A DNA stretch of 38,824 nt from Thermoplasmata archaeon (GTDB taxonomy: Archaea > Thermoplasmatota > Thermoplasmata > Lutacidiplasmatales > UBA184): assembly GCA_021790425.1 (NCBI GenBank), contig JAJYEA010000017.1:1-38824 (forward strand), written 5' to 3'. The notes under the pieces were generated by a model. That model searched no databases, was not told where the DNA came from, and saw nothing but the letters and a program-made list of their open reading frames with translations. The stretch's first letter is position 1. Each line of letters starts with the position of its first letter. This document shows, in pieces, positions 17,868 to 25,757 of the stretch. Both the position numbers and the translations under genes were made by a program.

Positions 17868-19124
17868 TCACTCGCGCTGCGAGCGCGAGAGCTTCTCGAG
17901 GAAGGCCTTCCCGACCTCGGCGGCCTTCTCCGTCTTTCCCTCCCCGAAGCTCGTCAGCATCTCGTTCGCCAGCTTCACCTTGTGGTAGCGCACGCTCCCG
18001 GGGTGGTAGTAGTGCGCCTCGCACTGGCGGGCGAACTCGCGGAGGAAGGGATTGCCGTGCTCGGTCACGTCCACGATCACCGGGTTCACGTCGATCGAGG
18101 CGATCGTGTGGGGGAGGACCGCGAGCTCGCGGCGCAGGTTCCCTCCCTGGACCATCGGGATGTTCGACTTCCCGGTGGTGATGATCACGAGGATGCGCAC
18201 CGTGTCGATCGTGTCGGCGAGCCGTGCCTGGAAGAGGCGCGCCCCCGACATGAGCCCCGACGCGAAGGGGGAGAGACCGCCCCACTGCGTCTCGAGGAAG
18301 CGGATGCGGACCGCCTCGAGGTCGGTCGTGAAATCGGAGACAATCTGGGCCCGGTCCCCGATGGTGTGGATGAGCGCCACGTGGTCGCGCCGCTCGTAGG
18401 CGTCGAGCAAGAGGGACCCCACGATCCCCTCCTCCTGCTCCCGGACGTCCTCCTCGTAGGTGCTCGTGTCGACGACGAGGGCCATGTACGACCCGATCCG
18501 GGCGTAGCGGATGTTCTCCTGGATGTCCTGCGTGCGGATCGCGAGGCGGCGGGGGGACCCCTCGACCTTGGCGCCGCGCCGGATGGCCGCGCGGATGGTC
18601 GGGAGGACGGCGATGTCGGCGGCCCCCCCGGGGGGGGCGCTCCGGTAGGCCACGACCCGGCCCCGCTTCCCGACGACGAGCCGGGTCGCCGCGCGGCCCC
18701 CGTGTCGCACGGAGCTCAGGAGCTCGCGCTGGCGCTCGTTCGAGATGTCGTTGATGATCCGGCGGAGGCGGCCGTCGCGCCCCGTCTCGAGGCGCTTCAG
18801 GAGGTCGAGGACGAGCTCCTTGAGCGGGCCGGGGTCCCGGTCGTGCACCAGCCCGAGGAAGCGGGAGGTCTGGATCTCCACGAAGTCATGGTCCGCGATG
18901 ACGAACGTCGTCTCCGTCTGCTCGCGCATGTCGCGGACCCAGCGCCCGAAGACGCGCTCCATCTGGATGAGCCCCTGCGGGGTGATCTCGGTGACCTCCC
19001 CGAAGGGGATGCGGACGTAGAGGGCGTACTGCTCCTTGGAAAGCTCGAACCCGTAGGAGCGGGGGAGGAACGCCCGGAAGTCCTCGACCCGCGGGGCCTC
19101 CCCGGTGACGCTCCCGACCGCCAT
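17868..19124 (-). CDS. VWA-domain protein with degenerate metal site, 418 aa
   Basis: The C-terminal half (from ~211) resembles the VWA domain of magnesium-chelatase D subunits: SYMALVVDTSTY (212-223), LLLDAYERRDHVALI, GGLSPFASGL (282-291), ILVIITTGKSN (311-321). In a normal MIDAS these would be DxSxS, a Thr in GGxTP and TDG; here they are DTSTY, GGLSP and TTG, so three metal ligands are altered. The N-terminal ~200 residues contain predicted helices and a central basic region of unknown fold. Chelatase-type VWA proteins work with an AAA+ ATPase; none is in this window. The ATG at 19124 follows a TATA-like TTAAAAATA (19150-19158) by ~30 bases. No signal peptide, so cytoplasmic. Confidence 0.75.
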   Translation of the reverse strand: MAVGSVTGEAPRVEDFRAFLPRSYGFELSKEQYALYVRIPFGEVTEITPQGLIQMERVFGRWVRDMREQTETTFVIADHDFVEIQTSRFLGLVHDRDPGPLKELVLDLLKRLETGRDGRLRRIINDISNERQRELLSSVRHGGRAATRLVVGKRGRVVAYRSAPPGGAADIAVLPTIRAAIRRGAKVEGSPRRLAIRTQDIQENIRYARIGSYMALVVDTSTYEEDVREQEEGIVGSLLLDAYERRDHVALIHTIGDRAQIVSDFTTDLEAVRIRFLETQWGGLSPFASGLMSGARLFQARLADTIDTVRILVIITTGKSNIPMVQGGNLRRELAVLPHTIASIDVNPVIVDVTEHGNPFLREFARQCEAHYYHPGSVRYHKVKLANEMLTSFGEGKTEKAAEVGKAFLEKLSRSQRE

Positions 19125-19149
19125 GCACCCGTAATCATGGCCGAAACGG

Positions 19150-19158
19150 TATTTTTAA
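19150..19158 (-). promoter_or_regulatory. TATA-like box of the VWA gene
   Basis: TTAAAAATA on the minus strand ends ~26 bases before the ATG at 19124; there is no Shine-Dalgarno, so the mRNA is probably leaderless. Confidence 0.55.
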
Positions 19159-19181
19159 CCTCCGCCCAAGACCTTCCCCGC

Positions 19182-19211
19182 CCTCCCCGGGCGCGGGGCC
19201 GCCCGGGAGGC
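19182..19211 (-). terminator. GC-rich hairpin just after the DUF99 stop
   Basis: CCTCCCCGGGCG and CGCCCGGGAGG pair around a short loop, with one bulged base. It begins immediately downstream of the DUF99 gene's stop on the minus strand. There is no T-run, so a terminator role is tentative. Confidence 0.35.
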
Positions 19212-19212
19212 C

Positions 19213-19827
19213 TCAGGCGCGGGAGCGGGAGACGGGTCCCCCGGGGATCGCCGACGCGAAGAGGTGCGCGAGGCGCAGGGGCTCGGGGAACGAGCCCCGG
19301 ACGAAGCTCTTCTTCAGCAATGCCCTCGCGTCGGCCTCGGGGGCCCCCACGCAGGAGACCCACAGGGGCTGGGGCTTGCAGGGGTAGGAGAAGAGCGGGT
19401 GCGCCCGCAGGAGGAGCGCGGTCTCCTTCCCCGCCGGAAGGTGCCGGCCCATCGCCGTCTCCATCGCCGCGAGGTCGGGCCGCCGCCGGGTGACGGTGAT
19501 CACGGGGAGGCGGGTCGCATCGTGGAGCCGGTCCATGTCGACGACGTTGAACCCCCCGAACGTGATCCCGTCGAGCAGGATGGCCTGGGTCGCCTCCCGG
19601 TGCGGGGACGCCCGGACCAGCGCGATGAGGACGTCCGTGGCGTCCGTCCCGTCGACCGTGACCGCCCCGCGCACCACCCCCTCGACGTACCCGGGCAGGG
19701 TCACGATGACGCCGACCACGGGGGTCGAGCGGTCCGAGAAGGTGAAGGGGGAATCGTCGAAGGCGTAGACGCGGGGGTGCGGCTTCGCCGGACGCAGTCG
19801 TCCCCGGGAGGGTGGCGCGACCGTCAA
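19213..19827 (-). CDS. DUF99 family protein, 204 aa
   Basis: Two signature segments are visible: YAFDDSPF at 21-28 and ILLDGITFGGFNVVD at 83-97, both hallmarks of the archaeal DUF99 (UPF0215) family. Length is normal for the family. A nuclease-like role has been suggested for relatives, but the function is not established. The start is taken as TTG 19827, the first start-like codon of the open frame; the weak start is uncertain, and the conserved part begins ~20 codons on. It is divergent from the membrane protein gene at 19860 with only 32 bp between the two starts. Confidence 0.82.
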   Translation of the reverse strand: MTVAPPSRGRLRPAKPHPRVYAFDDSPFTFSDRSTPVVGVIVTLPGYVEGVVRGAVTVDGTDATDVLIALVRASPHREATQAILLDGITFGGFNVVDMDRLHDATRLPVITVTRRRPDLAAMETAMGRHLPAGKETALLLRAHPLFSYPCKPQPLWVSCVGAPEADARALLKKSFVRGSFPEPLRLAHLFASAIPGGPVSRSRA

Positions 19828-19828
19828 G

Positions 19829-19836
19829 TCTTATCC
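19829..19836 (+). promoter_or_regulatory. TATA-like box for the 305-aa membrane protein
   Basis: TCTTATCC is centred 27-28 bases before GTG 19860 and supports that codon as a leaderless start. It lies immediately upstream of the divergent DUF99 start. Confidence 0.45.
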
Positions 19837-19859
19837 TCTCTCCGGGCCTCGCCCGGGGC

Positions 19860-20777
19860 GTGTCCGCTCCCGGGGGCATCCCGCCGCCGCCCATCGCACC
19901 GGGCCTTCCTCCTCCACCGCCCCCGCTCCCTCCCCCGCCCGAGGGGTGGGTGCCCCCCCCACCGCCCCCGCCGCCGCCCCCGGACACCCCGTTCACCTGG
20001 GAGGTGTGGCGGGGGTTCTATCCCGAGCCCCGGTGGCCCCAGGAGCCCTCCGCGCGACGCCGGGCTTGGCTGGTGGGGCTGCTCCTCGCGGCGGGGTTGC
20101 TCCTCCTTTCCGCGGCGGGGCTCTACGCCTGGGTGGGCGTGGCGGGGGCGACGGGCAGCTACACGACGGAGGTGCATGGTCAGGTCACGTCCGGAGGGGC
20201 CCCGCTCCCGGGGGTCGTCGTGACGATCCAGTCCCCGCCGAACGGAACGTGGATGCTCATCACCTCCACCAACGGGAGCGGCTACTTCACGTTCTCCCAC
20301 GTGCCGGAAGGGGCCGCGCTCCTGCAGTTCTCCGCCGCCGGCTACCAGCTCACGGAGGTCGACATCTTCGTCGCCCCCTTCCTGACCGCGGCGGCCACGA
20401 ACGTGACGGACCTCTCTGTCTCGATGGTCCCCGGGAACGTGTCGCAGCCCCGCGCGTTCAACTACGCGGCCTTCCCCGACGTCGAGACCTACCTCACCGC
20501 CGTCTTCTCCACGACGGCCATCGAGGCGATCGCCGGACTGATCGCACTGTGGGGCGGGCTCTCCCTCCGGAGGGCTCGCCGGCCGCCGCGGGCGGTCGTG
20601 GGCGGCTCCGCCGCGGTCCTCGCCCCCTTCTTCCCCCTCGCGCTCAGCGCCCAGCCGCTCTACCTGCTCCTCTACCCCCCGTCGTTGGCCCTCCTGGTGG
20701 TGGCGGGCGTGCTCGGATTCGCCGCGGTCGTCCTGACGCTCCGGAGCTACCACCCCTTCCTCTCGGACGACCTCTGA
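19860..20777 (+). CDS. Membrane protein: poly-proline N-terminus, membrane helix, CarboxypepD_reg-like domain, further helices (305 aa)
   Basis: Residues 8-43 are largely proline (runs of 4-10). After a basic patch a membrane helix covers ~70-95. Residues ~105-170 (HGQVTSGGAPLPGVVVTI, then STNGSGYFTFSHVPEG and FSAAGYQ) match the carboxypeptidase-regulatory-like beta-sandwich, a common extracellular module. Two or three more helices follow (~211-236, 247-264, 267-294), ending in a short polar tail. The poly-Pro part should be cytoplasmic. GTG 19860 is preferred over GTG 19812 because of TATA spacing, and because 19812 would overlap the DUF99 coding region. No known family as a whole; a membrane sensor or anchor is a guess. 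Confidence 0.75.
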   Translation: MSAPGGIPPPPIAPGLPPPPPPLPPPPEGWVPPPPPPPPPPDTPFTWEVWRGFYPEPRWPQEPSARRRAWLVGLLLAAGLLLLSAAGLYAWVGVAGATGSYTTEVHGQVTSGGAPLPGVVVTIQSPPNGTWMLITSTNGSGYFTFSHVPEGAALLQFSAAGYQLTEVDIFVAPFLTAAATNVTDLSVSMVPGNVSQPRAFNYAAFPDVETYLTAVFSTTAIEAIAGLIALWGGLSLRRARRPPRAVVGGSAAVLAPFFPLALSAQPLYLLLYPPSLALLVVAGVLGFAAVVLTLRSYHPFLSDDL

Positions 20778-20816
20778 GACGTCGCGAGCCCCCCCGGGCG
20801 GGGCGGCGGCTCAGAC

Positions 20817-20824
20817 CTTTTAAC
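20817..20824 (+). promoter_or_regulatory. TATA-like box of the enolase-uS2 operon
   Basis: CTTTTAAC is centred ~28 bases before GTG 20849, two codons upstream of ATG 20855. Confidence 0.5.
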
Positions 20825-20848
20825 GGGCCCCACTCTCGCGGGACCCCG

Positions 20849-22087
20849 GTGCCGATGCACATGGTGGAGACGGACCAGGTCCAACGAGTGGTGCTGCGGA
20901 AGGTCTACGACAGCCGGGGGAATCCCACGGTCGAGGCCGAGATCACGACACGGGGCGGGAAGGTGGGACGGGCCTCCAGCCCGAGCGGCGCCTCCCGCGG
21001 CACGCACGAGGTCGTGCCCTTCCCGAAGGAGGGGGTCGACGCGGGCATCGAACGGACGCGGGAGCGGCTGGTTCCCCGGATCACCGGGGCCGCGCTCGGG
21101 GGCCAGTCGGTCTTCGATGCGACGCTCCACGAGATCGACGGCACGGAGGACTTCTCGGTGCTCGGCGGGAACACGGCCACGGCGCTCTCGGTCGCGTACG
21201 CCGCGGCCACCGCCGAGGCCCGGGACGAGCCGCTGTGGAAGGCCATCACGGACGACCCGGACGTCCTTCCCTCCCCTCCCGCCCTGGTCGGGAACGTCAT
21301 GAACGGGGGCGTGCACGCGGTCGGAGGACCCGCGATCCAGGAGTTCATCGCCTTCGTCGAGGCCCCCACGGCGCGCGCCGAGGTGGAGGCGGCCGTGGCG
21401 GTGCACCGCGAGGTGGGCCGGCGCCTCCGCGAGCTGCTCCCGAAGACCGCTCTGGGCAAGGGGGACGAGGGGGGCTGGGTGGCCCCGCTCCCGGACGAGC
21501 AGGCCCTCGAGATCTTGGCCGGCGCCTGCCGCACCGTGGGCGAGGAGCGCGCGGACCGCAAGGTCCGGGTCCGGCCCGGCCTCGACCTCGCCGCGAGCGA
21601 GCTCCTCCGGGACGGCCACTACCACTACCGCGACCGCAAGATCACCCCCGACGAGCAGGGGGAGTTCGTCGCCCGGCTCGCCACCACGTACGACCTGGCC
21701 TACATCGAGGACCCCCTGGACCAGGAGGACTTCGAACGGTTCGCCGAGCTGACCCGCCGCGTGGGGAAGGGCCGGCTCATCGTCGGGGACGACCTCTACA
21801 CGACCTCGGTCGGCCGGCTCCAGCAGGGGATCGACCGCAGCGCCTCGAACGCCATCCTGATCAAGGTGAACCAGGTGGGGACGCTCACGGACACGCTCGA
21901 GGCCTCCCGGCTCGCGCGGCGGTCGGGATGGGCGACGGTGACCTCCCACCGTTCGGGCGAGACCCCGGACGGCTGGCTCGCCCACGTGGCCCTCGCGCTG
22001 GGGAGCCGGGGCCTGAAATGCGGGGTACTGGGCGGCGAGCGCATTGCGAAGCTTAATGAACTGGTGCGCATCGCTGGGGACGCCTAG
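20849..22087 (+). CDS. eno: Enolase (phosphopyruvate hydratase)
   Basis: The enzyme interconverts 2-phosphoglycerate and phosphoenolpyruvate in glycolysis and gluconeogenesis. Conserved parts in order: DSRGNPTVEAEI, SPSGASRGTHE, NGGVHAVGGPAIQEF, GKGDEGGWVAPLPDEQA (acid/base Glu), LDLAASE (Mg Asp), YIEDPLDQED (Mg Glu), LIVGDD (Mg Asp), ILIKVNQ (catalytic Lys), TSHRSGETPD (His) and LKCGVLGGERIAKLNEL. All key residues are seen. At 412 residues it is a little short. The start is either GTG 20849 (fits TATA spacing) or ATG 20855. A frame extension back to 19946 overlaps the previous gene and is rejected. uS2 follows after three bases. Confidence 0.96.
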   Translation: MPMHMVETDQVQRVVLRKVYDSRGNPTVEAEITTRGGKVGRASSPSGASRGTHEVVPFPKEGVDAGIERTRERLVPRITGAALGGQSVFDATLHEIDGTEDFSVLGGNTATALSVAYAAATAEARDEPLWKAITDDPDVLPSPPALVGNVMNGGVHAVGGPAIQEFIAFVEAPTARAEVEAAVAVHREVGRRLRELLPKTALGKGDEGGWVAPLPDEQALEILAGACRTVGEERADRKVRVRPGLDLAASELLRDGHYHYRDRKITPDEQGEFVARLATTYDLAYIEDPLDQEDFERFAELTRRVGKGRLIVGDDLYTTSVGRLQQGIDRSASNAILIKVNQVGTLTDTLEASRLARRSGWATVTSHRSGETPDGWLAHVALALGSRGLKCGVLGGERIAKLNELVRIAGDA

Positions 22088-22090
22088 ACG

Positions 22091-22738
22091 ATGCAGTCCA
22101 TCTCGCAGTCCGGTGATGTACCCCCCGCCGCCAGCCCCGAGGAGGCCGAGCTCCTTCTCCCGGAGGATACCTACGTCACGAACGGCGTCCACATCGGGAC
22201 GCAGCAGAAGTCCGCCACGATGCGGCGCTTCATCTACCGTATCCGCCACGACGGCCTCTACGTCCTGAACGTCCGGGAGACCGACCGGCGCATCCGCGTG
22301 GCCGCCAAGTTCCTCGCCCGTTTCCCCCCCGAGAAGATCCAGGCGGTGTCCCAGCGGCAATACGGGCAGAAGCCCGTGCGCATGTTCGCGACGCTGACCG
22401 GGGCGATGTCCACCGCCGTGCGCATGGTCCCGGGGAGCCTCACGAACCCGAACCTCTCGGGATACGTCGAGCCCAAGGTCCTCCTGGTCACGGACCCCGC
22501 GACCGACCAACAGGCCCTGTCCGAAGCGGTCTCCATCGGCATCCCCGTGGTCGGCCTCTGCGATGTCAACAACGACACCCGGAACGTCGATCTCGTCATC
22601 CCCGCGAACAACAAGGGGCGCGCCTCCCTCGCCACGGTCTACTACCTCCTCACCCGCGAGATGCTGAAGGAGAAGGGCCAGATCACCCCCGAGAAGCCCT
22701 TCAACTATTCCATCAGCGACTTCGAAGCCCCGCTCTGA
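22091..22738 (+). CDS. rpsB: 30S ribosomal protein S2 (uS2)
   Basis: This small-subunit ribosomal protein is in its archaeal/eukaryal form, 215 residues. Recognisable blocks: VTNGVHIGTQQKSATMRRFI near 29-48, GLYVLNVRETDRRIRVAAKF, GSLTNPNL, EPKVLLVTDPATDQQALSEA and GIPVVGLCDVNNDTRNVDLV, then IPANNKGRASLATVYYLL. The ATG is three bases after the enolase stop; eno-rpsB adjacency is common in archaea. Its tail after ITPEKPFNYSI is short. Confidence 0.97.
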   Translation: MQSISQSGDVPPAASPEEAELLLPEDTYVTNGVHIGTQQKSATMRRFIYRIRHDGLYVLNVRETDRRIRVAAKFLARFPPEKIQAVSQRQYGQKPVRMFATLTGAMSTAVRMVPGSLTNPNLSGYVEPKVLLVTDPATDQQALSEAVSIGIPVVGLCDVNNDTRNVDLVIPANNKGRASLATVYYLLTREMLKEKGQITPEKPFNYSISDFEAPL

Positions 22739-22782
22739 GGGCCCCGCCCCGGGTCCCGGGGACGCCCGTCCGGGCCGTCCTT

Positions 22783-22817
22783 CATCGCCCACAATACGGA
22801 GCGCTAAGTGGGCGATG
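22783..22817. promoter_or_regulatory. 10-bp inverted repeat just upstream of a TATA box
   Basis: CATCGCCCAC (22783-22792) and GTGGGCGATG (22808-22817) are exact reverse complements with 15 bases between them. The right arm ends 7 bases before the TATA-like box of the downstream gene. It could be a regulator site or the terminator of the eno-rpsB transcript. Confidence 0.5.
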
Positions 22818-22824
22818 TACCAAG

Positions 22825-22832
22825 CTTATACG
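22825..22832 (+). promoter_or_regulatory. TATA-like box of the 113-aa coiled-coil gene
   Basis: CTTATACG is centred ~28 bases before ATG 22856, with no Shine-Dalgarno. This argues against the upstream in-frame GTG at 22808, which lies inside the inverted repeat. Confidence 0.55.
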
Positions 22833-22855
22833 GGTCTGCAACGCCTAGTCATCCG

Positions 22856-23197
22856 ATGCCGACCGCAGAGACGATCGAGAAGTTGCGCGCCTTCCAGCGC
22901 CAGATCAACGATCTGGCGGAGCGGAGGGAGACCGAGGGCCAGGCCCACGGTGAGGTCGCACGGGTCTCGACCGACGATCGCCAGGCGCGGGCGGAGCTCG
23001 AGACGGCCATCGCCGACACCAGTGTGGCCTTGACCTTGAGGGCGATCGGTGACCTCACGTCGCTGGTCCTCGAGGTCGCCAACACTCGAGAGAGCGACAG
23101 TCAGGTGGCCTCGCTCATGGAGATGCTCCGCTCCCTCGACGATCGGCTCGAGTCGATGGAGAAGAGCCCGAAGCGGCGCGCCCCGATCCTCACCTGA
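22856..23197 (+). CDS. Coiled-coil protein, 113 aa
   Basis: The protein is almost all charged helix: TIEKLRAFQRQINDLAERRE, then a polar linker (ARVSTDDRQARAELETAIAD), a more hydrophobic helix (VALTLRAIGDLTSLVLEV) and a final heptad helix (VASLMEMLRSLDDRLESMEK). It ends in a short basic tail. No signal peptide. It is monocistronic, with its own promoter and an inverted repeat upstream, and converges on the ABC transporter operon. No family recognised; helical oligomerisation is the only property I can support. Confidence 0.7.
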   Translation: MPTAETIEKLRAFQRQINDLAERRETEGQAHGEVARVSTDDRQARAELETAIADTSVALTLRAIGDLTSLVLEVANTRESDSQVASLMEMLRSLDDRLESMEKSPKRRAPILT

Positions 23198-23220
23198 GCC
23201 GGCCCCGGTCTCCCGGGGAT

Positions 23221-23240
23221 GGGACCCCTCCCGGGGTCCC
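23221..23240. terminator. Hairpin between convergent genes
   Basis: GGGACCCC-TCCC-GGGGTCCC is a perfect 8-bp stem with a 4-base loop, followed by TTCT on the plus strand. It lies between the ends of the coiled-coil gene and the ABC permease gene and could serve both. Confidence 0.45.
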
Positions 23241-23280
23241 TTCTCCAGGGCCATCCTTCCGAGGGGCAGGGCCCCCGCCG

Positions 23281-24126
23281 TCACTCGGTGCGCAGGTAGC
23301 GGGCCGCGACCAGGGTCCCGATGACGATCATGAGCAGCGCGAAGAGCCCGAGATACCCCAGGTAGAGCCAGTCCGGGTTCGCGTAGACCAGCACGCCCCG
23401 CCCGAGGAGGGCGGAGTAGCCCACCGGGTTCCAGTTGGCGATGGTCTGCATCCAGCCCGGGTAGTTGGAGGCGGGGAAGAGCGCCCCGCTCGCGAACATG
23501 AGCGGCATCGTGATGAAGTTCGCGATGACCCCCGGGGTCTGCCAGTCGGTGCTCGAGGCGGTGATGGCGAGGAAGAAGGCGGAGAAGCCGATGCCCAGGA
23601 GGACGAGGCCGGCGATCCAGCCGGCCCACATCAGCACGCTCCCGTTGAAGTGGACGCCGAAGGCCCAGGCCGCCACGATCATGACCGGGATCTGGACGAG
23701 GCCCCGCGTGGCGGAGCCCACCACCTTCGAGAGGTAGACGGTCGCCTTCGTCGTCGGGGTGATCAGGATGCGCTTCATGAAACCGAAGCGCTTGTCCTGG
23801 ATCGTGCTCATGGACCCGAACATCCCCACGCTCATCATCGAGGTCGCGAGCACCCCGGGGAGCAGGAAGTCGAGGTAGCCGGTCCCGGGCGGGGCGTCCA
23901 GGAGCTTGTCGAGGTAGGCCACCGAGACGTTCGCGAAGCTCGAGCCGAAGAAGGCGAGCCACATGAAGGGCTGGGCGAAGGTGATGAGGATGACCCACGG
24001 GTTCCGGAAGGTCTTGATCAGCTCGCGGGCGGTGAGCCCGGAGAACTGGCTCCACTGTCCCCCCACCACCCCCCGGGGCGGCATTCGCCTCTGCCCGGGC
24101 GGGCCACGGGGCACGTCCGCGCTCAT
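23281..24126 (-). CDS. ABC-2 type transporter permease, 281 aa
   Basis: About six membrane helices are visible, starting at ILITFAQPFMWLAFFG, with the family's LLPGVLATSMMSVGMFGSM segment, the KRILITPTTKATVYLSKV cytoplasmic loop, and NFITMPLMFASGALFP then NWNPVGY near the end, typical of DrrB/NodJ-like ABC-2 exporters. The gene overlaps the ATPase stop by four bases (ATGA at 24123-24126), so the two are translationally coupled. Substrate is unknown; this class exports drugs, lipids or glycans. The C-terminus ARYLRTE is normal and the gene looks intact. Confidence 0.92.
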   Translation of the reverse strand: MSADVPRGPPGQRRMPPRGVVGGQWSQFSGLTARELIKTFRNPWVILITFAQPFMWLAFFGSSFANVSVAYLDKLLDAPPGTGYLDFLLPGVLATSMMSVGMFGSMSTIQDKRFGFMKRILITPTTKATVYLSKVVGSATRGLVQIPVMIVAAWAFGVHFNGSVLMWAGWIAGLVLLGIGFSAFFLAITASSTDWQTPGVIANFITMPLMFASGALFPASNYPGWMQTIANWNPVGYSALLGRGVLVYANPDWLYLGYLGLFALLMIVIGTLVAARYLRTE

Positions 24127-25205
24127 CGCCGGGCCCTCATCATGCTGGCGTAGAACTTGCGGTAGTCCGGGATGTCGGCGCCCACCTGGTCGATGTGCTT
24201 CCCCGTGATGTTCAAGAAGACGGTCTCGAGGCTCGGCTTCTCCACGTTGATGCGGTGGATCTTGCCCGCGTCGAGGGCCCGGAGGATGTTGGGGATCACC
24301 TCCTCCGCGGAGGCGACCTTGAGCATCCAGACCTTCCCCTGGGTGCGTACCTCGCTCACCCCCGGGATGCCCCGGAGCCGTTCGTCGGTCACTTCCTCGG
24401 CCGTCTCGAGCTCCACGAAGTCGGCCTGCACGCGGGACTTGAGCTCCGCCGGACTGCCCTGGGCGACGAACCGGCCGTGGTCGATGATCGCGACCTCGCT
24501 GCAGAGGCGGTCGGCCTCCTCGATGTAGTGCGTGGTCAGGAGCACGGAGGTGCCGAACTCGCGGTTCACCCCGGTGATGAGCTGCCAGAGCATCTGGCGG
24601 GTGTTCGGGTCGAGGCCGATGGTCGGCTCGTCCATGAAGATGAGCTCGGGCTCGTGCAGGAGCGCGAGGGCGATCTCGAGCTTCTTGCGCATCCCGGTGG
24701 AGTAGTGCCCCACCTTGTCCTTCTTCCGGTCCGTGAGCTCGAAGTACTTCAGGAGCTCCTCGGCGCGGCCCTTCCAGTCGGCGAGCCGCTGGAGCTTCGC
24801 CTGCAACCAGAGGTTCTCCCACCCGGAGAGGTCGTCGTCGAGGATGACCTCCGCGGCCACCCATCCCACGCGCTGCTTGACCTCGAGCGGGTCCTTCTGG
24901 ACGTCGAACCCCGCCACCTGGGCCGTCCCCGCGGTGAGGTCGCTGAGACCGGTGAGGAGCTTGATGATCGTCGTCTTCCCCGCCCCGTTCGGCCCGAGGA
25001 GCCCGAAGACCCCGCCCGACCGGACGCGCATGTCCACGTGGTCGACCGCCACGATCCCGCGGGCGTCGTCCTCCACCGGTGGGGGGGACCGCGGGACCCC
25101 CCGCTCCGCCCTCGCCGAGGGAGGGACCCCCGGGATCCCCAGCCGGAGGGAGCCCCCCCCATAGACCTTGGTCATCTTCTCGGTGACGATCGCGTATCCG
25201 TTCAT
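24123..25205 (-). CDS. ABC transporter ATP-binding protein (DrrA-like), 360 aa
   Basis: Walker A GPNGAGKTT is at residues 71-79, signature YSTGMRKKLEIAL near 168-180, Walker B ELIFMDEPTIGLD near 187-199 and the switch His in TTHYIEEA. The C-terminal ~90 residues (QADFVELETAEEV, PSLETVFLNITGKHI) resemble the DrrA-type regulatory extension. An unusual Pro/Arg-rich stretch of about 30 residues (17-48) sits between the first strand (TKVYGGG) and the usual IVAVDHVDM. The ATG at 25205 overlaps the padR stop (ATGA); the stop overlaps the permease ATG in the same way. It energises the permease encoded next. Confidence 0.94.
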   Translation of the reverse strand: MNGYAIVTEKMTKVYGGGSLRLGIPGVPPSARAERGVPRSPPPVEDDARGIVAVDHVDMRVRSGGVFGLLGPNGAGKTTIIKLLTGLSDLTAGTAQVAGFDVQKDPLEVKQRVGWVAAEVILDDDLSGWENLWLQAKLQRLADWKGRAEELLKYFELTDRKKDKVGHYSTGMRKKLEIALALLHEPELIFMDEPTIGLDPNTRQMLWQLITGVNREFGTSVLLTTHYIEEADRLCSEVAIIDHGRFVAQGSPAELKSRVQADFVELETAEEVTDERLRGIPGVSEVRTQGKVWMLKVASAEEVIPNILRALDAGKIHRINVEKPSLETVFLNITGKHIDQVGADIPDYRKFYASMMRARR

Positions 25206-25747
25206 CGCGTGCCTCCAGCGCTCGGCCGGCGGACGGGATCCCCGTCGACGGCCAGTCGCTCGGTCGTCCGACGGAGCTCGGTGACCACCTCCCGGCGCAG
25301 GCGTTCGCGCTCGGCCTCCGTCCCGGGACCGGCCTCGAGGAAGGCGGCGGTGCGTTCCAATGTGTGCCGCAGGCGTCGCACGAGGAACTCGCCCGCGTCG
25401 TGGTCGCCGAGGATGTAGGCCCAGAGGAGGGCGGCGTCCGGGCGGCCCTGCCCGAACGATTGCTGGCGGGCCCGGACCGTCGCGAGCAGGCGCTCGCCAT
25501 CCCGCGTGAGGGTGTAGGTCCGCCGGCGCCCCTCCACCTTGGCGCGGGCCAGCCCGTTCTCGACGAGCTTCCCGAGGGAGGGGTAGACCGACCCCGGGCC
25601 GGGCCTCCAGGCCCCGTCCGTGCGCTGGGCGATGGATTCCGACAGGCGGTAACCGTGGAGCGGGCCCTCCCGCTCCATGAGGGACAGGGCGTAGAGTCCG
25701 ACCAGGCGCCGGCGGAACTCGCGAGGATCGAGCGGTCCGGGAGGCAT
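25202..25747 (-). CDS. PadR-family transcriptional regulator, 181 aa
   Basis: Residues ~13-85 form the PadR winged helix: GLYALSLMEREGPLHGYRLS, PGPGSVYPSLGKLVENGL and GRRRTYTLTRDGERLL. The helical C-terminal half (residues ~95-165) should be the dimerisation arm of the longer PadR subgroup. It is the first gene of a three-gene operon with an ABC exporter, the usual arrangement in which PadR represses its own transporter until a ligand binds. The ATG at 25747 is ~28 bases from a strong TATA region with palindromes. Confidence 0.93.
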   Translation of the reverse strand: MPPGPLDPREFRRRLVGLYALSLMEREGPLHGYRLSESIAQRTDGAWRPGPGSVYPSLGKLVENGLARAKVEGRRRTYTLTRDGERLLATVRARQQSFGQGRPDAALLWAYILGDHDAGEFLVRRLRHTLERTAAFLEAGPGTEAERERLRREVVTELRRTTERLAVDGDPVRRPSAGGTR

Positions 25748-25757
25748 GACCCGGCAC

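Noticed and set aside
19895-19990. C-rich simple repeat
   Set aside because: It is explained as the poly-proline coding stretch of the 19860-20777 protein.
19946-20848. Extension of the enolase frame upstream to 19946
   Set aside because: The extension overlaps the poly-Pro membrane protein in another frame and has no enolase similarity; TATA spacing puts the start at 20849 or 20855.
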